In this document: positions 1 through 8,343 of the stretch, one piece after another
Layout of the letters: each line of letters begins with the position of its first letter
How positions within the stretch are numbered: position 1 is the stretch's first letter
Source of the DNA: Alteromonas profundi
GTDB lineage: Bacteria; Pseudomonadota; Gammaproteobacteria; Enterobacterales; Alteromonadaceae
Reading direction: 5' to 3'
Assembly: GCF_010500865.1 (NCBI RefSeq)
Contig: NZ_JAAAWN010000027.1
Location: 1-61,537 of the forward strand
DNA length: 61,537 nucleotides
Made by a program: the position numbers and the translations under genes
Notes under the pieces: model-generated
Databases searched by the model: none
What the model was told of the DNA's origin: nothing
Seen by the model: only the letters and a program-made list of their open reading frames with translations

Positions 1-127
1 GGAAAATGTTGCAACGGGATATGTGTTCAGCAATTACGCTAAATAGCTATGTACATGAGCCGTATACGAGGCCCGTATGTACGGTTCTGTGAGAGGGATG
101 AGGCGGTAACGCCTCACCCTACTCGAT
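1..127 (+). mobile_element. 3' end of a group II intron (domains V and VI), cut by the window edge
   Basis: Seen: bases 57-88 fold as a domain V hairpin. The arm GAGCCGTA (57-64) pairs with TACGGTTC (80-87), the catalytic AGC triad is at 58-60, and a two-base bulge TG lies at 78-79. Bases 91-124 then fold as domain VI: GAG-AGGG pairs with CCCT-CTC, and an unpaired A at 121 sits where the branch-point adenosine is expected. The apical stem is capped by GTAA. The intron should end at the AT of 126-127. The reverse transcriptase/maturase gene would lie upstream, outside the window. Family knowledge: this D5/D6 layout is diagnostic of bacterial group II introns. Confidence 0.85.
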
Positions 128-434
128 GTGTTTAAAGAGACCTAAAACGGCATTTTACTCAAATTTCATACCCGTAGTCTTATTCTTCGTTGTAAAAATA
201 TAACAAGATATTCCCACTTAACCCTCAATATCTTTCTATTCTGTTGTTAAATTACGTAAATAATAAACGCTGCATTGTTAATAGGGTGTTGCATTAATTT
301 TATTGAATACGTATGCAGGCAATTGTGCATTAGCAACGTCCTCTATAGCATTATCCCGACATTACTTATTGTCATTTAATTGTCATAACAATAACAAAAA
401 GACAACAACTTTAACTGTATGGGACACCCGATTT
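128..434 (+). promoter_or_regulatory. leader region of the first TonB receptor gene
   Basis: This AT-rich gap lies between the intron end and the first receptor gene. Besides the 14-bp operator at 304-317 I see no gene in it. The open frame that continues upstream of 435 begins inside the operator and has no signal-peptide-like character, so it is read as untranslated leader. Confidence 0.5.
304..317 (+). promoter_or_regulatory. LacI-type operator, site 1 (TGAATACGTATGCA)
   Basis: This imperfect palindrome around a central CG occurs identically at 5095, 14428 and 16467. It lies 117 bases before the receptor ATG at 435. LacI-family operators typically have this CG-centred symmetry, and a LacI-family gene lies at the end of the same locus. 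Confidence 0.8.
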
Positions 435-3296
435 ATGAAACATTTCAAACCTAATCTCATTAAGGCTGCGCTGATTTCCGGTGGCGTTGCCTTCGTCTCA
501 GCTCCAGCATTTTCACAAGAAGCAGGCACCGAAGCCGCTGACGAAACGAATATGGAAGTTATTCAGGTTAGCGGTATCCGTGGTAGTCTTCAACGCGCAC
601 AAGCCATTAAAATGGACAATACCTCGATAGTTGAGGCTCTTTCTGCGGAAGATATTGGTAAACTTCCAGATACCAGTATTGCAGAATCAATTGCCCGTCT
701 ACCTGGGGTAACGGGTGAGCGTCGCAACGGCCGTACAAGTGGTATATCCGTACGTGGTTTTAATGAAAACTATGTGGGCACCTCGCTTAACGGAAGAGAG
801 TTATTAGGAATGGGCGACAACCGTGGCGTTGAATTCGACCTTTATCCAACTGAAATAATTTCTAATATCTTGGTTTATAAGACACCTGAAGCAGGCATGA
901 CCACGCAAAATATCGGGGGTTCAATCGACCTACAAACGGTGAAGCCGCTTACCGCAGAGAGTACATTTACCGTAAACGGAACGTTTGAAAAAAACGCCGA
1001 AGACTCGCCAAACCCTGATTTTGATAACGACGGTCACCGTCTATCCGTTAACTTTGTCGATCAATTTGCTGACGATACAGTAGGCCTTGCATTAACTGTA
1101 GCTAGCATGGAATCACCACGACAAGAGCAGCAGTTTCGTGGCTGGGGGTATGCAGGTGTTAATACGACCGCAGAAAATACCTTTAATGATAATGGCGATC
1201 CACTTTGGAACCCGCGCCGTTATGACGGCCAAGATACCGTAGATGTGCCTGAAGGTACTGTTGTACTTGGCGGTCACGATTCATTCCAACGTTCAGCGAT
1301 GTTAGAGCGTGACTCAATAGCGGCAGTTGTGGAATGGGCACCAATCGACAAGCTAAATATTCAACTTGATGCCCTTTACATCGATTTCGTCGAAGATGAT
1401 GTTCGCCGTGGTCTTGAAGAAGGTGGTGCAGAGTGGGGCACAGGGGCGTATACTATTACAGGTGTAGAAGATGGTTTAGTAACCAGCGGTTACTCTGATG
1501 GCTATTACAGTGTGGTTCGTAACGATGCTCGACGCCAAGAAGCTGATTTAACCACAATTGGCATCAACGCCGAATATCAACTCAGCGATTCTTGGACACT
1601 AGAAATTGATTATTCAACGGGCAAAGTTGAAAAAGAAATCATTGACGTAGAAAGTTATTCTGGCGTAGGTCGTGCAGGCACTGAGGGCCGCCCGATTAGT
1701 GCACGTAGTTGGGAAATGACGTCTACAGGTGTTATGTATTCTGATCATCCAACTATTGCACCGGTTGATTTAACTGATCCAGATCTTATTCGTCTAGCGG
1801 GTCCGCAAGCATGGGGCGCTCCACCTCTTCTTGAACCTGATGCACAGGACGGTTTTGTAAACCAACCTAAGTTCGAAGAAGAACTCGATACCCTAAGATT
1901 CGATGTAAAAGGTTACGTAGACTGGGGCGTGGTTACTGGCCTATCGGCAGGCGCTGTATACTCAGACCGCTCAAAATCTAAAGACAATGATGGTGCTTAT
2001 TTAACTGCGCCTTCTTATCCTGAAGACGCCGCTATTCCAGATGTATTAGGTGTCGTGAACTTAGACTTTATCGGCATCGACGGTATTTTAGCCTACGATT
2101 CGCTTGGCCTGTTCGAGAGTGGATACTACATTGAAAGCGACGCTAGCCGTGTTCAAAACGATAGGCTCGGTGATACCTATACGGTAGATGAAGAGCTCAT
2201 CACGCTATACACCAAGTTAGATTTAGAAATGGAACTGGGTGACATATGGGTACGTGGTAATGTTGGTGTACAAGTGGTTAATGCCGATCAGCAATCGACA
2301 GGTTTCTCTGCCACGTCAGATCGTGAAGGTTATACCATCGCAAGTGAAGTCACGGGCGGCGCAGACTATACCGATGTTCTTCCTACATTAAACTTATCTG
2401 CAGAAGTGGCTGAAAACCAATTTGTTCGTCTTGGCCTAAGCAAAGTAATTTCACGTCCTCGCATGGATGATATGCGGCCGAATACGCAAGTGACTTTTGC
2501 CTTTAACGATAACCAAATTACTAGCTCAGATATTGAGAACGGCCCATGGGGTGGTAGTGCAGGTAACCCAGAGTTACGTCCATTAGAAGCTAATCAATTT
2601 GATTTAGCCTATGAAAACTACTTTGCGGATACAGGTTATGTTGCAGTGTCGTTTTTCTATAAAGACATTAAGAATTGGCATCGTAGCACCTCGGTAGTGT
2701 CAGACTTTACCGAGTTCTATATTCCTGAACTACATCAAGGTTCACAAGGACAGACCCCGGTATTGTTCACGGGCCAAGTAAGTAGCGTATTAGATGGCTT
2801 TGAAGGTTTCGTGCGAGGCTATGAGGTACAAGGTTCACTGCCGTTTGATCTTTTACATGAATCATTAGAAGGGTTTGGCTTATACGCCAGTGCAACCTTT
2901 ATGGACGGTGAAGTTGACGCTGCCCCAGGGCAAACTGAGACACGCATTCCAGGTCTTTCTGAAGAGTCATACAGCATGACATTCTTCTACGAAAGCAATG
3001 GTTTTGAGTTCCGTCTAGCTGCGACTAAGCGTGACCAGTACCTTACCGAAGAGCGTGGTGTAAGCTTGTCGCTAGTAGATGCAACCAAACAAGGTGGTAC
3101 GCTCGTTGATGCGCAAATTGGCTATGACTTCGATGAGTCTGGTATTGAATACTTAGAAGGTTTACGAGTAACCTTACAAGCGCAAAACCTGACGGATGAA
3201 GATGACATCCAAGCCTCTGCGGCTGACTCTCGTCAGATTACTCAGTACCAAACGTATGGTACTAACTACTTGCTAGGGTTTAACTACAAGTTCTAA
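435..3296 (+). CDS. TonB-dependent receptor (outer membrane, maltodextrin locus), copy 1
   Basis: This is an outer-membrane gated channel, predicted to import oligosaccharides using TonB energy. The 953-residue protein starts with a signal peptide (residues 1-27, ending near PAFSQ), then a TonB-box-like stretch (VIQVSGIR, about 42-49), a plug domain containing DTSIAESIARLPG, and a long beta-barrel ending in Phe, as barrel assembly requires. The start at 435 is chosen over the longer frame from 303 because it begins the signal peptide and aligns with the start of the second receptor (MKHFKPNLIKAALISGG against MNTFKPSMITAALISSG). The upstream start would lie inside the operator. The substrate is inferred from the neighbouring GH13 enzymes; no specificity residue was checked. 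Confidence 0.93.
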   Translation: MKHFKPNLIKAALISGGVAFVSAPAFSQEAGTEAADETNMEVIQVSGIRGSLQRAQAIKMDNTSIVEALSAEDIGKLPDTSIAESIARLPGVTGERRNGRTSGISVRGFNENYVGTSLNGRELLGMGDNRGVEFDLYPTEIISNILVYKTPEAGMTTQNIGGSIDLQTVKPLTAESTFTVNGTFEKNAEDSPNPDFDNDGHRLSVNFVDQFADDTVGLALTVASMESPRQEQQFRGWGYAGVNTTAENTFNDNGDPLWNPRRYDGQDTVDVPEGTVVLGGHDSFQRSAMLERDSIAAVVEWAPIDKLNIQLDALYIDFVEDDVRRGLEEGGAEWGTGAYTITGVEDGLVTSGYSDGYYSVVRNDARRQEADLTTIGINAEYQLSDSWTLEIDYSTGKVEKEIIDVESYSGVGRAGTEGRPISARSWEMTSTGVMYSDHPTIAPVDLTDPDLIRLAGPQAWGAPPLLEPDAQDGFVNQPKFEEELDTLRFDVKGYVDWGVVTGLSAGAVYSDRSKSKDNDGAYLTAPSYPEDAAIPDVLGVVNLDFIGIDGILAYDSLGLFESGYYIESDASRVQNDRLGDTYTVDEELITLYTKLDLEMELGDIWVRGNVGVQVVNADQQSTGFSATSDREGYTIASEVTGGADYTDVLPTLNLSAEVAENQFVRLGLSKVISRPRMDDMRPNTQVTFAFNDNQITSSDIENGPWGGSAGNPELRPLEANQFDLAYENYFADTGYVAVSFFYKDIKNWHRSTSVVSDFTEFYIPELHQGSQGQTPVLFTGQVSSVLDGFEGFVRGYEVQGSLPFDLLHESLEGFGLYASATFMDGEVDAAPGQTETRIPGLSEESYSMTFFYESNGFEFRLAATKRDQYLTEERGVSLSLVDATKQGGTLVDAQIGYDFDESGIEYLEGLRVTLQAQNLTDEDDIQASAADSRQITQYQTYGTNYLLGFNYKF

Positions 3297-3312
3297 TCTC
3301 TTTGTGTGTGTT

Positions 3313-3375
3313 AAAAGCCACCTGCTGCTTTATGTTTTAACCTGTGTTAAAACGTAACGCCACGGTGGCTTTTTT
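3313..3375 (+). terminator. probable terminator after the first receptor gene
   Basis: AAAAGCCACC (3313-3322) pairs with GGTGGCTTTTTT (3364-3375). A second inner hairpin, TTTTAAC/GTTAAAA, lies at 3335-3352, so the structure is a branched hairpin followed by T residues. It may only partly stop transcription into the halogenase-like gene 56 bases on. Confidence 0.6.
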
Positions 3376-3431
3376 ATTTGAATAAGAACACCAACACCAA
3401 CTTACGTTTTCACATACTCGGTAAATCATTT

Positions 3432-4955
3432 ATGCACAACCCACAACAAAACCCTGTCAAACACGTCGTCATTGCAGGCGGCGGAACAGCGGGCTGGTTA
3501 ACCGCAGCATTATTAAAAAAGGTGCTTAATCAGGCGGTGAAGATAACCTTGGTTGAATCTGAGGCCATAGGCACGGTGGGCGTTGGTGAAGCAACCATTC
3601 CGCCTATTCGGTTAGTCAATCAAGTGCTAGGCATCGACGAGGCGCAGTTTATTCGGGACACAAAGGCTACGGTAAAATTAGCCATTCGTTTTGAGAATTG
3701 GAAAACCCAAGGTGAGCATTATTACCACACTTTTGGTAATGCAGGCAAAACCATGGCATTTTGTCATTTTCATCATTACTGGATGAAAGCGAAAACGTTA
3801 GGCCATGAAGCTGATTTGTGGCAGTACGATCTTAACTATCACGCTGCAGAAGCAGGTAAGTTCGCACAAATTAACGCCAAAGATCCCGCCTTTTCAATAC
3901 CCTTTGCGTATCATTTTGATGCGAGTTTGTATGCTAAGTTTCTCAGAAAATTAAGCGAACAGATGGGCGTGGTGCGCTGCGAGGGGAAAATTCAACATGT
4001 ACAGCGTTGTTATGACAGCGGTTACATCGAAACGCTACATTTAGATAGCGGTCAAAAAATTAGCGGAGATTTATTTATAGACTGTACCGGGTTTAGAGGG
4101 TTACTGATTAATCAAACCTTGGGGGCAGGGTATGACGATTGGTCTCATCTTTTACCCTGTGATAGCGCGTTAGCCGTGCCATCTGAGCGCCATACGTCAA
4201 CGGCTGCTTATACCCGCTCAATCGCTCATGAAGCAGGATGGCAGTGGCGTATTCCCTTGCAGCATCGTAACGGCAATGGTCATGTTTACTGCTCGCGTTA
4301 TATATCTGATACTCAAGCTCAAGATACGCTTATGGCGAACCTAGATACCAAACCGCTAGGCGATCCGAAACTAATTAAGTTTACCACTGGAAGGCGGCGC
4401 CAACAGTGGTACAAAAATGTGGTGGCCATTGGCTTATCCAGCGGTTTTTTAGAGCCTTTAGAGTCTACCAGTATTCACTTAATTCAATCTGCCATTGTAC
4501 GCTTATTGCAGTTGTTTCCCCATCAAGGGATAACACCACACCTTGTCAATGAATATAACAGCCAATCAACCCTAGAGTTTGAGCAAATTCGTGACTTTTT
4601 GGTGCTTCACTATGTAGTAAACGAGCGAAACGATAGTGCATTTTGGCGCGATATGCGCAGCATATCTCTGCCCGATTCACTGCAACATAAAATTGCGCTT
4701 TTTAAAGAGAATGGGACTTTGGTACGAGAGCAAAATGACCTGTTTTTAGAAAGTTCCTGGCTACAGGTATTGTACGGTCAAGGTATAGTGCCAAACGACT
4801 ACCATGGGCTAGTCGATAGTCTATCACAGCAAGATTTAAACAATATGTTAACTAAAATGTTGGCGTTAAAGAAAGAAGCACTGCATAAATTGCCCAGCCA
4901 TGATGATTACATAGCGCGTATGATTGAGTATGCGAATAAGAAGTTTCCCGCTTAG
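3432..4955 (+). CDS. flavin-dependent tryptophan-halogenase family protein
   Basis: This is a FAD-dependent monooxygenase-fold protein of 507 residues, the usual length for the tryptophan halogenase family. Seen: the dinucleotide-binding GGGTAGW at residues 16-22, a Lys in TVKLAIRF (about 82) matching the family's catalytic lysine, the halogenase signature WQWRIP near 269-274, and FLEPLEST near 337-345, which holds the conserved Glu. All key residues of a working halogenase therefore appear present. The ATG at 3432 is preferred to the TTG at 3378, which would add an unneeded 18-residue extension. It has no operator of its own and sits between two receptor genes of the glucan locus. Family members are common beside TonB receptors in marine bacteria, but their substrate there is generally unknown; nothing here shows that it is free tryptophan. 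Confidence 0.88.
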   Translation: MHNPQQNPVKHVVIAGGGTAGWLTAALLKKVLNQAVKITLVESEAIGTVGVGEATIPPIRLVNQVLGIDEAQFIRDTKATVKLAIRFENWKTQGEHYYHTFGNAGKTMAFCHFHHYWMKAKTLGHEADLWQYDLNYHAAEAGKFAQINAKDPAFSIPFAYHFDASLYAKFLRKLSEQMGVVRCEGKIQHVQRCYDSGYIETLHLDSGQKISGDLFIDCTGFRGLLINQTLGAGYDDWSHLLPCDSALAVPSERHTSTAAYTRSIAHEAGWQWRIPLQHRNGNGHVYCSRYISDTQAQDTLMANLDTKPLGDPKLIKFTTGRRRQQWYKNVVAIGLSSGFLEPLESTSIHLIQSAIVRLLQLFPHQGITPHLVNEYNSQSTLEFEQIRDFLVLHYVVNERNDSAFWRDMRSISLPDSLQHKIALFKENGTLVREQNDLFLESSWLQVLYGQGIVPNDYHGLVDSLSQQDLNNMLTKMLALKKEALHKLPSHDDYIARMIEYANKKFPA

Positions 4956-4987
4956 TTTTCAAAATATTATGTTTTTTTCCTAGCGAT

Positions 4988-5015
4988 AAAAAGCCGTCTT
5001 TATGACGGTTTTTTT
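4988..5015 (+). terminator. rho-independent terminator after the halogenase-like gene
   Basis: The stem CCGTC/GACGG is flanked by AAAAAG and a run of seven T, the classical hairpin plus T-tract. Confidence 0.8.
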
Positions 5016-5094
5016 GTGTCTTTCTGGTGCAACAATGTTATTGCTTTGTTTAATTGTCTATTTAATTCCTCATTAAATGTTATGTATTTGTAAA

Positions 5095-5108
5095 TGAATA
5101 CGTATGCA
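5095..5108 (+). promoter_or_regulatory. LacI-type operator, site 2 (TGAATACGTATGCA)
   Basis: This is identical to site 1 over 14 bases, and the identity extends into the flank (both continue GGC, one variable base, ATTG). It lies 113 bases before the start of the second receptor, almost the same distance as at site 1. Confidence 0.8.
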
Positions 5109-5221
5109 GGCCATTGCTCCCTTTTTGTACAAACCATTACTATTTGTAATTGAAACATAAGAGGCACTTTTGGGTGTGGTAGTCCTAAAGGTGTCGATAA
5201 TAAACAAGGAATGGGAAACCA

Positions 5222-8200
5222 ATGAATACATTCAAACCCAGCATGATCACGGCGGCTTTGATTAGTAGTGGCATCGCGATGTCATCGCTGCCTCTTTACG
5301 CACAAGAGTCACCGCAAATAGAAGAAGATGAAATTACTATCCCAGAGGAAGATACGGTTGAAAGGATTGAAGTCAGAGGTTTTAGTACCAGTCTTATTCA
5401 ATCGTTAAATCAGAAACGCTTTTCTGATACGGTGTCTGAGCAAATATCGGCCGATGATCTTGGTGGACTGCCTGATGTCTCTATGGCTGATGCACTGACC
5501 CGTTTGCCAGGCATTTCCGCAGTTCGTACCGGGGGGCAAGCAGCGCAAATTAATATACGTGGTTTATCTGGAGATTTTGTTTTCTCTACGCTTAACGGCA
5601 GAGAGCAAGTGTCTACAAGTGGTAGTCGCGCCATAGAGTTCGACCAGTATCCCTCTGAACTTATAAGTGAAGCTGCGGTGTATAAATCGCCTAAGGCGTC
5701 ACTTATTGAAGGGGGTATAGCGGGTACCGTTGAGCTTAGAACAGCCAGTCCGCTTGCCATGGACCAGCAACATAAATTTAGCGCCAACATGCGCGGAATG
5801 TACAACGATAGGGCTTCAGAGGTATCTGATGCAAAAGAATTCGGTCACCGGCTAAGTTTCTCTTACCAAGGTAAATTTCTTGAAGACACGCTAGGCGTAT
5901 CGTTAGGCTATGCCCGTTTATTTCAACCTAGTGTATCTACCCAATTCATTGGTTTAGCCTACGACGGCGTTGTGGATGTCGATGGGGTTGAAGGCGATAC
6001 CGATGGGCCGTCCAGTTGTCCTGAATGTGAGTACATTTCAGAAGGGTTTGAAATGCAGCATAAAGGCGGGGAGGAAACCCGCGATGGTTACGTAGCTGCT
6101 ATTGAATGGGCGCCTGTTGATAATTTTACCCTCAAAGCCGATGCTTTTATCTCAAAGTTTGATTCAGAGGCGTTCGCCAGAGGGTTTAGGGTCAAGCTTG
6201 GAGGGGTTAATGCCGGTATTACTAATCCAGTTATCGTAAACAACAGTGTGATCGGCGGTACATTTTCGCGTACCGACGATAGTTTTACACGGGTTGAACT
6301 GGTTAACGATGACAACCAAGACTTTGATAGCGTCGAAAACCTAGGCATTAATGCGAACTGGGAAATATCACCTGACTTTGCCGTTCAGGTTGATATTTCA
6401 CGGTCGTCCGCTGAAAGTGATTTTAGAAATGGATTACTGTGGTCGCTAGTGGGCGAAGATGCCAATGCAGTGAGCCCGGTATTTGACGAAAATGTTCAGA
6501 TTTCCTATTTGTTAAACGGTCTAAATTTACCGGATATTGCGATTAACCAAAGCGATGCCTTTACCGACCTTGATAGGGTAATGGTTAGCAAATACGGTAT
6601 TTATCCTTTTGTAAACAAAGATGAGCTCGATGCATATAGAATTGATTTTCAATACTACGTGGATATGCCTATTATCGCGGGCTTTGAGTTTGGTTATCGC
6701 TACTCAGATCGTGAGTACAATAACGATCGTTCAGTGTTTGAATACGGTAATGATAGTGCCTTTTCAGTAAGCCAGCCGCCACTCCAGCTAACCCCAGATA
6801 TGGTAGAACAAGTTAATTGGAGCGGTGATTTTAGCTACTTCCCTAGTTATTTGTCGGTAGACTTAAATAGTGCACTTGATGCGTGGTTTCCAGAAGGCAG
6901 ACCTCAGCCACTGCAAACTTGGGGGCCTGGGGCGGCAGGGGTGATAAATGGCCCTGGTACTGGCCCGTCAACTGCATGGACAATGCAAGAGAGTGGGGAT
7001 GTATTTGAAACCGTAAACTCTGCGTACTTAATGGCGAATATTAATACGGAACTTGGAAGTATCCCCATTACCGGTAACCTAGGGGTACGTTATGTTGAAA
7101 GTAAGCAAAGTTCCACGACGTTAAACCGCGCCACGGCACTTATTAGCGATCCAGAAACGGGTGCCCAGATTGAATTAAGTGACCCCTCTTTAGGTGCACA
7201 AAACATTACCGACGAAGCTGGGCTAATCAATAATTTCTATAGCCCCGCGGTGGTAACGCACCAATACACAGATGTACTGCCTTCTATCAACCTTAACTTT
7301 AAGCTTACCGACGACACCCAACTACGGGTAGCAGCCGCTAAAGTAATGGGTCGCGCGCCTATTAATCGCTTTGCCGCGAACGCCTCAACAACCATAGAAA
7401 CAGTAACCGCTTTTCAAGATCGTGACTCGGGGGAAATATCGCTTTCAACGCCAACAGCAAAGGTAAATGGAAGCGCGCAAAATAGCCCTTACTTAGAGCC
7501 ATTTTACGCCACTCAGTACGATGTTTCTTGGGAGTATTACTTCAGCGAAACTGAAGGCGCGCTTGTTATAGCAGGTTTTTACAAAGACATTGAATCCTTT
7601 GTAGAAGATATAGAGATAGAACCTTACGACTTTGCTGGCAATGGTATCGTGGTACCAGAGTCTGTGCAAGTGCCTGTTTATTTAGCGCCTGAATTTAACG
7701 GCCAAGCAGCAGAATTAGCCCGTGATGCCAATGGCGATCCTGTCTTTGTCACCGTACCTACCGAAAACGGCAGCTACAGTACTGCGGTAAACAATGCAGA
7801 AGGTGGTTATATTCGAGGTTTAGAAGTTGCCTATACACAAATTTATAGCATGTTACCGGGATGGCTGTCTGGACTAGGGGTAAGCGCGAGTTATTCATTC
7901 ACTGAAAGTGAAATTCAACGAACGCTTGGTGACAATATCTACGCAGCAGATTTGCCAGGCCTTTCTGAAAACGTCGCCACGGTCACTGTTTTTTGGGAGC
8001 ACGAAGGGTTTGAAACACGGTTATCAGGGCGCTACCGCGATGCGTTTGTATCGCAACAAGTCGCGGTAAATGAACAGGTAACTAATTTCGATTCAGAGCT
8101 CGTTGTAGACTACCAGGCATCTTATGCAATCAACGATCACTGGAGCGTATTGTTTCAGGTGAACAACTTAACAGATGAGCCTACCAAAAGTTACTTCTCT

Positions 8201-8272
8201 TCCGTGGAACAAACCGGAACCATACAATTTTTTGGTACCCAGTATTACCTAGGGATGACTTACCAACTATGA
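5222..8272 (+). CDS. TonB-dependent receptor (outer membrane, maltodextrin locus), copy 2
   Basis: This is an outer-membrane receptor of 1016 residues, paralogous to the one at 435. Seen: signal peptide 1-27 ending LYAQ, a TonB-box-like IERIEVRGF analogue (VERIEVRGF) near residue 46, a plug with DVSMADALTRLPG, and a barrel ending in an aromatic-rich YYLGMTYQL. AAGGAA lies 10 bases before the ATG. Its stop codon overlaps the longest possible start of the following pullulanase frame, so the two genes form one transcription unit. The operator at 5095 and the partner enzyme suggest uptake of branched or pullulanase-released glucans. The two receptors are clearly diverged, which suggests different ligand sizes and not recent duplication. 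Confidence 0.93.
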   Translation: MNTFKPSMITAALISSGIAMSSLPLYAQESPQIEEDEITIPEEDTVERIEVRGFSTSLIQSLNQKRFSDTVSEQISADDLGGLPDVSMADALTRLPGISAVRTGGQAAQINIRGLSGDFVFSTLNGREQVSTSGSRAIEFDQYPSELISEAAVYKSPKASLIEGGIAGTVELRTASPLAMDQQHKFSANMRGMYNDRASEVSDAKEFGHRLSFSYQGKFLEDTLGVSLGYARLFQPSVSTQFIGLAYDGVVDVDGVEGDTDGPSSCPECEYISEGFEMQHKGGEETRDGYVAAIEWAPVDNFTLKADAFISKFDSEAFARGFRVKLGGVNAGITNPVIVNNSVIGGTFSRTDDSFTRVELVNDDNQDFDSVENLGINANWEISPDFAVQVDISRSSAESDFRNGLLWSLVGEDANAVSPVFDENVQISYLLNGLNLPDIAINQSDAFTDLDRVMVSKYGIYPFVNKDELDAYRIDFQYYVDMPIIAGFEFGYRYSDREYNNDRSVFEYGNDSAFSVSQPPLQLTPDMVEQVNWSGDFSYFPSYLSVDLNSALDAWFPEGRPQPLQTWGPGAAGVINGPGTGPSTAWTMQESGDVFETVNSAYLMANINTELGSIPITGNLGVRYVESKQSSTTLNRATALISDPETGAQIELSDPSLGAQNITDEAGLINNFYSPAVVTHQYTDVLPSINLNFKLTDDTQLRVAAAKVMGRAPINRFAANASTTIETVTAFQDRDSGEISLSTPTAKVNGSAQNSPYLEPFYATQYDVSWEYYFSETEGALVIAGFYKDIESFVEDIEIEPYDFAGNGIVVPESVQVPVYLAPEFNGQAAELARDANGDPVFVTVPTENGSYSTAVNNAEGGYIRGLEVAYTQIYSMLPGWLSGLGVSASYSFTESEIQRTLGDNIYAADLPGLSENVATVTVFWEHEGFETRLSGRYRDAFVSQQVAVNEQVTNFDSELVVDYQASYAINDHWSVLFQVNNLTDEPTKSYFSSVEQTGTIQFFGTQYYLGMTYQL

Positions 8273-8343
8273 AAAATAACATCCTTACTTTAATAAACTT
8301 ATTCGCTTTCGCCAATATGACGCGTCATATTCAGGAGAACACT

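Noticed and set aside
303..434. Longer 997-residue start of the first TonB receptor
   Set aside because: The TTG start lies within the operator and the extra 44 residues precede a normal signal peptide.
5410..5805. 131-residue frame on the minus strand within the second receptor gene
   Set aside because: It lies wholly within a well-supported coding gene on the other strand and has no family features.
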